A stretch of DNA of 64,000 bases, taken from Arcanobacterium_A hippocoleae (GTDB lineage Bacteria; Actinomycetota; Actinomycetes; Actinomycetales; Actinomycetaceae). The stretch is from assembly GCF_031456295.1 (NCBI RefSeq), contig NZ_JAVDUJ010000001.1:868001-932000 (forward strand), given 5' to 3'. Of this stretch, positions 42,213 to 49,639 are shown piece after piece. Each line of letters starts with the position of its first letter. The stretch's first letter is position 1. The position numbers and the translations under genes are program-made. The notes beneath the pieces are model-generated. The model was not told where the DNA came from. It saw only the letters and a program-made list of their open reading frames with translations, and searched no databases.

Positions 42213-42977
42213 ATGATCATTTCGATTTGCAACCAAAAAGGCGGGGTCGGTAAAACCACGCTTGCAACTAATCTTGCACAAATGCTTTCTGAAGAAGGTG
42301 TGAAGCGAGTGCTTTTAATTGACGCAGACCCACAAGGGAATGCGACTACAACTGTAGGGATTGAGTTAGATTCGCAAGGTCTGACGTTAAATGACGTTCT
42401 TGCAGCCATTGCTTCAGGAGCATCTGGAGAGATAGCTTTGCAAGCTATTGAACCGAATGTAAATAACTGGTTTATTGATGTTCTTCCAGCTGATCGCCTA
42501 CTTGCGTCGCGCGAAACGGATACCTCTCTCGGCAGAGAAAGCCGCATCCGCACCTTGGTAGACGCTCTACGGTTTGATTATGACCATGTAGTCATTGACT
42601 GCCCGCCATCTCTTGGCATGTTGACTACTAATGCTCTTGTGGCTTGCGATAAGGCACTTGTGGTGACAACACCGCGTGAAACCAGCTTTGACGGTGTAGC
42701 TGAAATTGTTGAGACTATCGCGCAAGTAAGAGCGCATTACAATCCGCAGCTACGGCTAAGCGGAATAGCGGTCAATGCTTATCGTGATGACCGGAAAGAC
42801 CGCAAGCATTGGCTGGAAAATCTTGAAAAATATTACGGGAAATACATTATAAAACCACCTATTCCAGAACGTGAAGCGATCGCACGCGCAGCAACCAGCC
42901 ACCAGCCAATCCCGTTTATCGATGAAATTACACAAAACGCTTTTACACAGATATATCAAACAATTCGAAGCAGGTAA
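42213..42977 (+). CDS. parA: ParA-family ATPase
   Basis: 254 residues. Deviant Walker A CNQKGGVGKTTLATNLA (residues 6-22), Walker A' region (DADPQGNATT) and Walker B (VVIDCPPSLG). ParA ATPases bind DNA non-specifically and move plasmids or ICE circles to daughter cells together with a centromere-binding partner. The partner is probably the next gene, 10 bp downstream. Ribosome-binding site GGAGG upstream. No N-terminal DNA-binding extension, so it is the small ParF-like/chromosomal type. Confidence 0.92.
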   Translation: MIISICNQKGGVGKTTLATNLAQMLSEEGVKRVLLIDADPQGNATTTVGIELDSQGLTLNDVLAAIASGASGEIALQAIEPNVNNWFIDVLPADRLLASRETDTSLGRESRIRTLVDALRFDYDHVVIDCPPSLGMLTTNALVACDKALVVTTPRETSFDGVAEIVETIAQVRAHYNPQLRLSGIAVNAYRDDRKDRKHWLENLEKYYGKYIIKPPIPEREAIARAATSHQPIPFIDEITQNAFTQIYQTIRSR

Positions 42978-42987
42978 GGAAAAAGTA

Positions 42988-43320
42988 ATGAAAATTCCAA
43001 ATACTAATTTATTAAGCAAAGCCACCGTTAAAGATCCAATCATTGACAGCACAGCCAGCCACGCCAGCAAAGCCAGCACTACTGACTACGCCAGCGAGCA
43101 GCAGACTAAGTTTACGATTCGGCTTTCAAAAGATTTGATGGGCAGGATTCGCTCCGCTTATTTAGCCCAATATAAGCCAGGGGCAAAGGCGCAATCTCTT
43201 TCTGCATGGGCAGCAGGAATCTTAGAAAGCACTGTCGAGGAAATAGAAAACGCCCACAATAACGGCACACGATTTGAATCACTACCAGCCGGGCATGTAC
43301 CACGGCTACCGCTAATCTAG
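42988..43320 (+). CDS. Small ribbon-helix-helix-like protein, probable ParA partner
   Basis: 110 residues. About 38 flexible residues (rich in Ser/Ala/Thr, encoded partly by the third 24-bp repeat) precede a segment KFTIRLSKDLMGRIRSAYL that looks like the beta strand and helix of a ribbon-helix-helix domain. Small ParG-type partners have the same organisation: disordered arm then RHH. The start is ATG 42988, because AAGGA lies upstream and it directly follows parA; the longer frame starts inside parA. Confidence 0.7.
   Translation: MKIPNTNLLSKATVKDPIIDSTASHASKASTTDYASEQQTKFTIRLSKDLMGRIRSAYLAQYKPGAKAQSLSAWAAGILESTVEEIENAHNNGTRFESLPAGHVPRLPLI
43055..43078 (+). repeat. 24-bp GCCAGCA repeat, copy 3
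   Basis: Identical to copy 1. It lies inside the RHH gene, where it encodes the linker SHASKAS. Confidence 0.85.
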
Positions 43321-43352
43321 AAAATTTAAGGAAAAGAAAAAGGAGTTAAATC

Positions 43353-43637
43353 ATGGGAAAAATTTCTCGAAAAGCACATCTATACCATTATAAAAATGCT
43401 GATTCATCCAGAAAAGAAATATATCAAAAATTAGTTAGCCACGACATTATAAACGCTTTTAACTTCATCCGATATAGAGACTATTTAACGATTCAAAAAC
43501 GCGAAAGCGAAATAGTGAAAAACGTGATTGATTCACAAGATTTTCAAGCAAAACTTGATCTTCTTATCCGCTTGAGTGAGGCAGCACATGCTATTGACCG
43601 GCTAGAAAAACACTTCGATAAATTAGAGGGAAAGTAG
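43353..43637 (+). CDS. Hypothetical helical protein
   Basis: 94 residues, mostly helical and charged, no recognised domain. The ribosome-binding site AAGGAG lies 6 nt before the ATG. Next gene in line after the parA pair, so probably co-transcribed with it. The C-terminal half (LLIRLSEAAHAIDRLEKHFDKLEG) is heptad-like. Confidence 0.65.
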   Translation: MGKISRKAHLYHYKNADSSRKEIYQKLVSHDIINAFNFIRYRDYLTIQKRESEIVKNVIDSQDFQAKLDLLIRLSEAAHAIDRLEKHFDKLEGK

Positions 43638-43643
43638 AGCAGC

Positions 43644-43865
43644 ATGAACTACGACAAAATTTTGACTCTTAGAGAACTCGATCTCATCCTTGAAAAGCTC
43701 GCGAAAGAGCGCAAAGCCTATATCGAGGATCAAAAGAAGTACGAAGCTGAAGAAGATTTTAATACAAGTCTACTTGTTCAAGGGGAAATCCTCGGAATCG
43801 ATTTCGCTACTCTAATCGTTAAGATTTCGAGAGAATCACTTCAAGAAACTTGGAATAAGAAATAA
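43644..43865 (+). CDS. Hypothetical small protein
   Basis: 73 residues, acidic and helical (ELDLILEKLAKERKAYIEDQKKYEAEEDF). It begins 7 bp after the preceding gene and is followed by a strong terminator, so it closes the parA-type operon. No family recognised. Confidence 0.65.
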   Translation: MNYDKILTLRELDLILEKLAKERKAYIEDQKKYEAEEDFNTSLLVQGEILGIDFATLIVKISRESLQETWNKK

Positions 43866-44190
43866 AACTCTTTAAAGAAAAGGAACAGATATTTTAATTC
43901 GGAATGCTCTGCCTTATTGAGCAGAGCATTATTTTTCTGAATGTTTTTGTTGTTCCTGCTGGCATTCCATTATTGGCTCTTATGCAGAACGCGCAAACAC
44001 AAGTGTTGGCATCCGCTGGTTTTGTGACACACATTCACATTCCAACTTCGTTTCCATGTGATGTGCATACACAAAACACTACTGCCACCCTACGGGTTGC
44101 ACAACCTGCCCACTAGAGCCATTCATTACATTCTCGCCAGCAGGCAAAAACAAATGTCACACAAGACAGGGATCAAGAAGGAGATTAAAA
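43866..44190 (+). other. Intergenic region after the parA operon
   Basis: 325 bp. Starts with the terminator at 43903-43935. The rest holds no convincing gene; a 70-codon frame (43904-44116) begins inside the terminator. Nearby sequence marks the change from chromosome-like to AT-rich composition. An AAGGAGAT site at the right end belongs to the next gene. Confidence 0.6.
43903..43935 (+). terminator. Terminator of the parA operon
   Basis: Ten-bp perfect arms AATGCTCTGC / GCAGAGCATT, 8-nt loop, followed by ATTTTT. Confidence 0.9.
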
Positions 44191-44463
44191 ATGGAAAACT
44201 TTTTACAAAAATTACGTTCTGGTGAGTGCGTACATTTTGTGCAAATCGTCGCTGGCGGGGGCGGTAGAGAACAGTGGGATACGCTTGAATTTTTTGTTGA
44301 TTGCGCTAGTGAAGATACTATTTTCGGCTTTGCGGAGCTTATCGATGTATGGGCAGGGGTTGAAATCGATTTTGATGGAAATCTTGTCTACAAATATGGC
44401 TCTTACGCAACGCTAGATGAGGCTTTAAATGACGAGTGGGCGTTTGATCGTCATGTATACTAA
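44191..44463 (+). CDS. Hypothetical acidic protein
   Basis: 90 residues, strongly acidic (late ALNDEWAFDRHVY), with an excellent AGAAGGAGA site 7 nt upstream. No family recognised. It precedes the kinase gene by 52 bp in the same direction and may be co-transcribed. A small acidic neighbour could be an anti-restriction, DNA-mimic or antitoxin-like protein, but nothing in the sequence proves it. Confidence 0.6.
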   Translation: MENFLQKLRSGECVHFVQIVAGGGGREQWDTLEFFVDCASEDTIFGFAELIDVWAGVEIDFDGNLVYKYGSYATLDEALNDEWAFDRHVY

Positions 44464-44515
44464 CCCCATAGAAGTCGAAAAATAAAATAAAAGAGATTAA
44501 AGGCTGGTGGGTTGA

Positions 44516-45580
44516 ATGATATCTTTCATTGATTTTAATGAATCTAAAAGAATGAGAAATATCTTTTATGGTGGAGATGCTGGCGTAAAATTTGCCATTT
44601 TTCACGATAACGACATTTGGATGTTGAAAATGCCTAAATCAACACGAGACTATAAAAAGAGACAACTTTCTTATACAACTAGTCCATTAAGTGAATATTT
44701 AGGTTCAAAAATTTATGAGACATTAGGGATTCCTGTTCATGAAACTCTTCTAGGTCAATACAATGGAAAAGTTGTAGTAGCTTGTAAAGATTTCACTTAC
44801 AAGAATGGTCAAAAAATCGCAAGACTATTTCCATTCAACGAGATAAAGAATGCTTATATGCCATCCGATTTAGCATCTATTAGTGGAACAGGGTCAGAAA
44901 CATTATTAGAAGAAGTCCTTGACACTATTTCAGGACAAGAAAATTTACAAGAAGTAGGTAATGCTTCTGAATGGTTTTGGGATATGTTTATAGTCGATGC
45001 TTTTATTGGCAATAATGACCGCAACAATGGTAATTGGGGTATTTTGATTGACGAAAGTACTGGCAATCAAAAATTAGCTCCTGTTTATGACAATGGGAAT
45101 GCCTTTTTTAACAAACGCGGAATTATACAAATGGAAAGGCGCATTCACGATGTTAATTTAATTCGTGAAGATGCTTATCATGCTCCTGTTTGTGCCTTCA
45201 AATTTTTAGATAACAGGAATGAATCACATAAAATCAATCCTTTTGAATTTATAAAAAGCCAAGTAAATTCAGACTGTAATCTAGCTTTATTACGCTTTGC
45301 TGAACGAGTTAATCTTCAAAAGATTGATGATTTAATTGATAGTATTCCCGAAAAATATGGCAATCTTTCTGTTATGCCTTTGGAACAAAAAGAATTTTAT
45401 AAATCAATTTTGCATATTAGATTAAATGAAGTTCTATATCCTGTAGCAAAAGAAATTCAAAAGAATCAACTCGATAAAGAAAACATATTATCGTTAGAGA
45501 ATGCAGTGAAGAATGCACGTACAGCATCAAAGCAACTGTCAAAGGATGCAGTACTTAATCATGATGAACTAGAAAGATAA
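44516..45580 (+). CDS. HipA/CtkA-like kinase with shared C-terminal tail
   Basis: 354 residues. The kinase core is recognisable from LKMPKSTRDY (ATP-binding Lys38 region), the catalytic loop DAFIGNNDRNNGNWG (Asp168, Asn173) and the metal-binding KLAPVYDNGNAF (Asp192), the pattern of the HipA C-terminal/CtkA Ser/Thr kinases. HipA itself is a toxin kinase; CtkA is a secreted kinase of Helicobacter. No HipB-like antitoxin gene is adjacent. The last 30 residues carry SLENAVKNARTASKQL (326-341), a tail shared with four other element proteins. Very AT-rich gene. Ends at a terminator shared with the convergent VapD-like gene. Confidence 0.8.
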   Translation: MISFIDFNESKRMRNIFYGGDAGVKFAIFHDNDIWMLKMPKSTRDYKKRQLSYTTSPLSEYLGSKIYETLGIPVHETLLGQYNGKVVVACKDFTYKNGQKIARLFPFNEIKNAYMPSDLASISGTGSETLLEEVLDTISGQENLQEVGNASEWFWDMFIVDAFIGNNDRNNGNWGILIDESTGNQKLAPVYDNGNAFFNKRGIIQMERRIHDVNLIREDAYHAPVCAFKFLDNRNESHKINPFEFIKSQVNSDCNLALLRFAERVNLQKIDDLIDSIPEKYGNLSVMPLEQKEFYKSILHIRLNEVLYPVAKEIQKNQLDKENILSLENAVKNARTASKQLSKDAVLNHDELER

Positions 45581-45714
45581 TATATCTAAAAACAGATATA
45601 GAAACAGAGAGCTATCAATCCATTGATTCGGGAATACCTGTTGTCCATCAATGCTTGTCTGTTTCTACCTTCACACGATTCACCTATGAGGGCAGGTCAA
45701 TAGCGTGGTGCGTC

Positions 45715-45754
45715 AGACTCTTTTCCATGTTTCCTCAAACACGGAAAAGAGTCT
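45715..45754. terminator. Terminator between kinase and VapD-like genes
   Basis: Near-perfect 18-bp stem starting AGACTCTTTTCC and ending GGAAAAGAGTCT with a CCTC loop. It overlaps the VapD-like stop codon and separates convergent genes. Confidence 0.8.
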
Positions 45755-46211
45755 AAAGAATAGTGAAGTGCTCTCTAGTCTGACTAAATAAAGAACATTC
45801 TGCATTAAGTTCCTGCGCAGCACACCGAGCCATGTTAATCTCACCAGCAAGAGAAGTTTTCTCGTCTCTCGCAGGAGACGTTGCTAAACCGTTTTCCTTT
45901 TCATGCTCTTTCAGGTAGCTGAGAACATCATGGCGTTTACCAATATCGGTCATAGTAGCAACTCGTGCGCATTGAGAAAACCACGGATATTTTTCTTGCA
46001 AACCATAAAAAATACGATATGCTTCAAAATCGTCTAAAAGTTGTGCAGATTCATATCCTGAATACTGTGAATGTTGAAACCCATGTGATTCCATAAATGT
46101 TTTAACATCCGACCATGCCCGCTTATATCCAAAAGGACTAGCTGATGGGTAATGCTCTTTTAGCTGGCTTATATCGAAATCAAAGTTAAAAGCCTTACGA
46201 GTTATTGCCAT
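45753..46211 (-). CDS. VapD-like endoribonuclease with shared C-terminal tail
   Basis: 152 residues. Residues 1-105 (MAITRKAFNFDFDISQLKEH, SDVKTFMESHGFQHSQYSGY, KYPWFSQCARVATMTDIGKR) match the VapD family of Cas2-like RNases found on plasmids and in pathogens. VapD proteins usually end near here; this one has about 45 more residues carrying SLAGEINMARCAAQEL (120-135), the tail shared with four other element proteins. Convergent with the HipA-like kinase. No VapX antitoxin is visible. Confidence 0.78.
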   Translation of the reverse strand: MAITRKAFNFDFDISQLKEHYPSASPFGYKRAWSDVKTFMESHGFQHSQYSGYESAQLLDDFEAYRIFYGLQEKYPWFSQCARVATMTDIGKRHDVLSYLKEHEKENGLATSPARDEKTSLAGEINMARCAAQELNAECSLFSQTREHFTIL

Positions 46212-46262
46212 CCCTCTACCTTTAACAATATCAATAATGGGTAATCGTTAAACTAATAGTGA

Positions 46263-46583
46263 CTACACAAACTGGTGACGATGCAGCACCTCTAAAAGTT
46301 CACTTGTCTGCACACCATCTTCAAAAATTTTCACTTCTTTTACACGTTCCATAAACCACTTAGATTTTTCCAAGGCACACAACGCGAAAGAGTGTGTAGA
46401 AAGATCATCAGCCCTAACGCCACGGATCGGAGACCATACACCACGGCTTATTTCCTGCACACCCCAAGGCATAACAATATCAGCTACATCCCCATACCAA
46501 TCATCAACAGATTCACCACATCGCATAGCTATATTTTCATCAAAAACAATCTCAAAACAATAACCCTTGCTTACCCCATTCAC
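46263..46583 (-). CDS. Hypothetical protein
   Basis: 106 residues, acidic, no known domain or membrane segment. A GGAGG-like site (GGTGGAGG) lies just upstream of the ATG on the minus strand. It precedes the VapD-like gene by about 50 bp in the same direction, so the two may share a transcript. Conserved-looking Trp residues (DDWYGDVADIVMPWG) suggest a folded domain. It lacks the shared C-terminal tail. Confidence 0.6.
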   Translation of the reverse strand: MNGVSKGYCFEIVFDENIAMRCGESVDDWYGDVADIVMPWGVQEISRGVWSPIRGVRADDLSTHSFALCALEKSKWFMERVKEVKIFEDGVQTSELLEVLHRHQFV

Positions 46584-46607
46584 GAAAAACCTCCACCACT
46601 AAAATAC

Positions 46608-46856
46608 TTAGTTACAGATTACTGTTTCTTTCACTTCGTCATAACGATCATTGAGATAGGTACGTAATTTTTCAATACCAATGTCTTGATACGAACAGTC
46701 GAATACTTCAGTAAAGATACTCGCAATAGCAATCAAACCTTTTTCTTTCTCTATTAATTCCTGCCGCTGCTGGACAAGTGATTGAAGCTGTTTTTTCCCA
46801 TTTTCAATCTTCATATCAATATCAGCGATCGTTAAAGCCGTCTTCCTGCGGGGCAT
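46608..46856 (-). CDS. Hypothetical coiled-coil protein
   Basis: 82 residues: basic N-terminus (MPRRKTALT), a heptad-rich central helix (DIDMKIENGKKQLQSLVQQR) and a short C-terminal domain. Similar small proteins sit beside relaxase genes in Gram-positive elements, where they may be relaxosome or regulatory factors, but the family cannot be named here. AGAAAGGTAC lies upstream of the start. First gene of the minus-strand set leaving the non-coding dyad region. Confidence 0.6.
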   Translation of the reverse strand: MPRRKTALTIADIDMKIENGKKQLQSLVQQRQELIEKEKGLIAIASIFTEVFDCSYQDIGIEKLRTYLNDRYDEVKETVICN

Positions 46857-47254
46857 ATGAGTACCTTTCTTTTCTTACATATTGAAGACTATGAACTATT
46901 AAAGTATATCGGATTCCATATCGATTCGATATATGAAATGTGAGCAAGAAAAATTGAAAAACAAAAAAGAAAATAATTATTGCAAATTAGTTTGTTAATT
47001 CATAACAATTTAATATATCTAATGAAAAAGTATCGTTTAGAAACAAGGGAAATACCACACAATTAATACGCTAATTAAATAAGAGAAGAACTAGATTATG
47101 AGGCATAAATTTCAGAAACAAAATCTTAAATTTCATTAAAACTTGAATGCTAATCAAAGTTATTTATTTAATTCTATTCACTGCTTATTTTTCACCATCC
47201 CAAGTAAATAAAATTTTATTAATCGTCATAAAAATAGAAATAAGCAAATAAAAT

Positions 47255-47300
47255 AAAAATTCTCTTGTAACTATGGCGACATAGCTACAAGAGAATTTTT
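47255..47300. repeat. Hairpin 1, GCGA loop
   Basis: A stem of about 20 bp with one mismatch (TTCTCTTGTA-CTATG ... CATAG-TACAAGAGAA), closed by the tetranucleotide GCGA. A-run on the left and T-run on the right, so it could also stop transcription in both directions. Confidence 0.75.
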
Positions 47301-47344
47301 CATTTTCCACATTGACTTCATTCTTCTTCATCGGTGACTGATCC

Positions 47345-47398
47345 GATTGCGTGGTATTTGGACTGAGTGGCGACACTCAACCCAAATACCACGCAATC
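47345..47398. repeat. Hairpin 2, GCGA loop
   Basis: Perfect 17-bp outer arms (GATTGCGTGGTATTTGG at 47345-47361, complement at 47382-47398), a two-base internal bulge, and an inner 6-bp stem TGAGTG/CACTCA closed by GCGA. Confidence 0.8.
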
Positions 47399-47431
47399 TC
47401 TCGCACGTACCTGAAGGCACGCACTCACTAG

Positions 47432-47499
47432 CAAGATGTACGAAGCGTCCGTACAAAAGCGGCTATGCCGCATTTGTACGTTCACTTCGATCTTGCTCT
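47432..47499. repeat. Large interrupted inverted repeat
   Basis: Arms AGCAAGAT...CGAAG...CGTACAAA.GCGGC and the matching complement, with TAT at the centre; about 27 paired bases over 68 bp. Confidence 0.75.
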
Positions 47500-47522
47500 G
47501 CGAGGCGTGCTAGGGTCGCTTT

Positions 47523-47613
47523 GTGTAGCTCTTAGGGAGCCTTTTATATAAAGACGAAATAAAAAAACAGCTTGGCATATACGATATTGCCAACAGTTTT
47601 TAGTGAACAGTGG
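47523..47613 (+). repeat. 91-bp direct repeat, copy 1
   Basis: Identical to 47912-48002. Starts GTGTAGCTCTTAGGGAGCC and contains the dyad TTGGCA-N10-TGCCAA. Copy 1 is directly followed by CGACACT, so that GTGGCGACACT (47610-47620) repeats the core of hairpin 2. Confidence 0.9.
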
Positions 47614-47911
47614 CGACACTACTCATGAAATTATTGAAGAATGAGATAAGTGTTTTGGGAATCATACTGACATTATTTTATGAACGTGATTCACTATTTT
47701 GATGTCAGGATGAAAATTTTTTCTTGGATAGAAACGAAAACTTTTCAACATTGATCCCGAACAATTCTAAAGAAAAAATGATTAACGTAGATCGTTTCTA
47801 TTTGTTCCAGGAGCGCACAATAACAGGAAAGATTTTACAACCGCGTGTTCTTTTAATAACAACTGATGCCATAAAATGTTTACAATAAAGACACAAGCGA
47901 GGGGTTAGATA

Positions 47912-48002
47912 GTGTAGCTCTTAGGGAGCCTTTTATATAAAGACGAAATAAAAAAACAGCTTGGCATATACGATATTGCCAACAGTTTTTAGTGAACAGT
48001 GG
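47912..48002 (+). repeat. 91-bp direct repeat, copy 2
   Basis: Identical to copy 1, displaced by 389 bp. Ends 22 bp before the mobC start, so it must contain the mobC leader and perhaps its operator. Confidence 0.9.
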
Positions 48003-48024
48003 AAGAAAGAAATAGGTTTTTATA

Positions 48025-48417
48025 GTGAGTAGAACGTATAGATTTGAATTACGTGTCAGTGAAAATGAGAAAAAGATTTTAGAGCAAAAAGCTCATAAAT
48101 CAGGAATGAGTGTTTCTTCTTTTATCCGTGGAACGTGTATCTATTCTGATGATTCAAACATCAAACTGATTGATGTTAAACCTGTTCGCCAGTTCGTTTA
48201 CGAACTGACAAAACAAGGAACAAATTTGAATCAGTACATGAAGTTTTTAAACACATATCAGTTATCAAAATTCCATATCAGGGAAGCACAAAAAGTTTTA
48301 GATGAGGAAATAAAACTCTTAAAAAAGGGAAACATTATCTTAACCAATCTTCAACAAGAGTTAGAAAAAAATAATCTTCACTTTAAAGAAACGAGCCATC
48401 CGAATGACGATTATTAA
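48025..48417 (+). CDS. mobC: MobC-like relaxosome accessory protein
   Basis: 130 residues. The N-terminus (FELRVSENEKKILEQKAHKSGMSVSSFIRG) is the ribbon-helix-helix region of plasmid MobC proteins; the central DVKPVRQFVYELTKQGTNLNQ is the classic MobC signature. It would bind oriT and help the relaxase open the DNA strands. Start GTG 48025, after GGAAGAAAG. The stop overlaps the relaxase start by 14 bp. AT-rich, low-GC-Gram-positive-like codon use. Confidence 0.88.
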   Translation: MSRTYRFELRVSENEKKILEQKAHKSGMSVSSFIRGTCIYSDDSNIKLIDVKPVRQFVYELTKQGTNLNQYMKFLNTYQLSKFHIREAQKVLDEEIKLLKKGNIILTNLQQELEKNNLHFKETSHPNDDY

Positions 48418-49594
48418 ACAGCGAAGCGTTATAAGTGGAACATCTCATCAGAAAAATTTACGTAACTATATTAATAATGATGAGAAGGTTCTTCTTCGTG
48501 AATCACAAAACATGGAAGCCTGCGACAATATAAAACAGTGGACATCATTCATGTCACAGACCAGAGACATGTTCGGTCATAATAAAGCATCACGCAAAGG
48601 CAAGGACGGAGAAGAAGCTAAGAATACAATTTTGTATCATCAAATTTTAGGTTTTAATCCTGATGAATGCGATGTTAATGGTGGAAAATTATCTCCAAAT
48701 GATTGTATGCGTTATGCGAAAGAATATATCCAAACCTATTATCCAAATCAGCAAATCGTGCTTGCTTTACATAACGAATACTGCAAAGAAGATCAAACAC
48801 ATCGCTATGCCGTACACATGGTCATCAATCGCAGTGACCTTGCAACGGGGAAACGTTTACATGAAGGATTAGGTGTTAAAGCGAAAAAAGCAAGAGCTTC
48901 AAGAATCCGTAAGATGGACGCAAAATGGGATCTAAAACAGGTACAAGAAGGGAAAATAAATTCTATAGTTCACCATAAGCAAACCTCACAGGTTGAAAAA
49001 AATTTAGAGGAAAAAGGGATAGCTTCTTATAAAACAAATTTGCGAGAACTACTTCGCATCGCAGCAAAAAAGGCAGAAGATCTTGTCGATTATCGTACAC
49101 TTTTAGAAAGCTGGGGCGTAGACACGGAGTTTAGACACGGACGAATGTATGCAACCGATAGAGACAACGCTAACTATTCTTTCTCCGTCATCAAACTTGA
49201 TGCTGAATTAGCACCCTATGCTTTACGACAAGATAACGGACTTCCGCCTAGCACTTTAGAAGCAATGAGAAACGACTATAAGAACACAATTAAAGAACAA
49301 TACCTTGCTTATCGTAAACAACTACAAGCACTGAAAACAGATGGAAAAAACATAGATAAGATACCGCAGTTTTCTTTACCAAAACCACCCACAGAAATCG
49401 CTAACGATCAACAGATAAAGAAATATATTCTTGCCTACTGGCGAGGCGCAGACGAACTACGAACCAGCCTTACAGGAACACCACACAAGATAAAACTCTC
49501 AGGACGACCAGAACGCAAACATAGCTACCAACAACAGCAACGACAAAAGCAAAAGCAACAGAAGATGCTTAATAATAAGGATAAGAAGAAATAA
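48404..49594 (+). CDS. mobA: Relaxase, MOBP-like (MobA/VirD2 family)
   Basis: 396 residues. Nicks oriT and stays covalently on the transferred strand. Candidate catalytic Tyr22 (NLRNYINNDEKVL); metal-binding histidine motif ALHNEYCKEDQTHRYAVHMVIN with His123, His133, His138 and Asn142. The N-terminal 220 residues form the nuclease domain; the rest is charged and helical with a Gln/Lys-rich end (HSYQQQQRQKQKQQKM). It lacks the shared C-terminal tail, so it should be recruited to the coupling protein differently, perhaps by the PcfB-like protein. Confidence 0.88.
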   Translation: MTIIKQRSVISGTSHQKNLRNYINNDEKVLLRESQNMEACDNIKQWTSFMSQTRDMFGHNKASRKGKDGEEAKNTILYHQILGFNPDECDVNGGKLSPNDCMRYAKEYIQTYYPNQQIVLALHNEYCKEDQTHRYAVHMVINRSDLATGKRLHEGLGVKAKKARASRIRKMDAKWDLKQVQEGKINSIVHHKQTSQVEKNLEEKGIASYKTNLRELLRIAAKKAEDLVDYRTLLESWGVDTEFRHGRMYATDRDNANYSFSVIKLDAELAPYALRQDNGLPPSTLEAMRNDYKNTIKEQYLAYRKQLQALKTDGKNIDKIPQFSLPKPPTEIANDQQIKKYILAYWRGADELRTSLTGTPHKIKLSGRPERKHSYQQQQRQKQKQQKMLNNKDKKK

Positions 49595-49639
49595 AAAGTT
49601 TATAGCTACAATGTTGCTATAAACGCGTAGGGGTGAATT

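Larger units (their letters stand above)
46857..48024. other. Large non-coding region with dyads and direct repeats (candidate oriT/origin)
   Basis: About 1.17 kb without a convincing gene, between divergent hypothetical and mobC genes. 46857-47250 is very AT-rich. Then follow three large dyads (47255-47300, 47345-47398, 47432-47499) and two copies of a 91-bp repeat (47523-47613, 47912-48002). Position just upstream of MobC and relaxase makes it the best candidate for the transfer origin; replication-origin function is also possible. Confidence 0.6.

Noticed and set aside
43904..44116. 70-codon reading frame after the parA operon
   Set aside because: It begins inside the terminator hairpin at 43903-43935, has no ribosome-binding site and no domain.
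47185..47376. 63-codon frame on the minus strand in the dyad region
   Set aside because: It covers hairpin 1 and part of hairpin 2; the amino-acid sequence is low-complexity, and the structure explains the bases better.
47347..47535. 62-codon plus-strand frame across hairpin 2 and the 68-bp dyad
   Set aside because: Runs through both inverted repeats and into the 91-bp repeat; composition is dominated by them.
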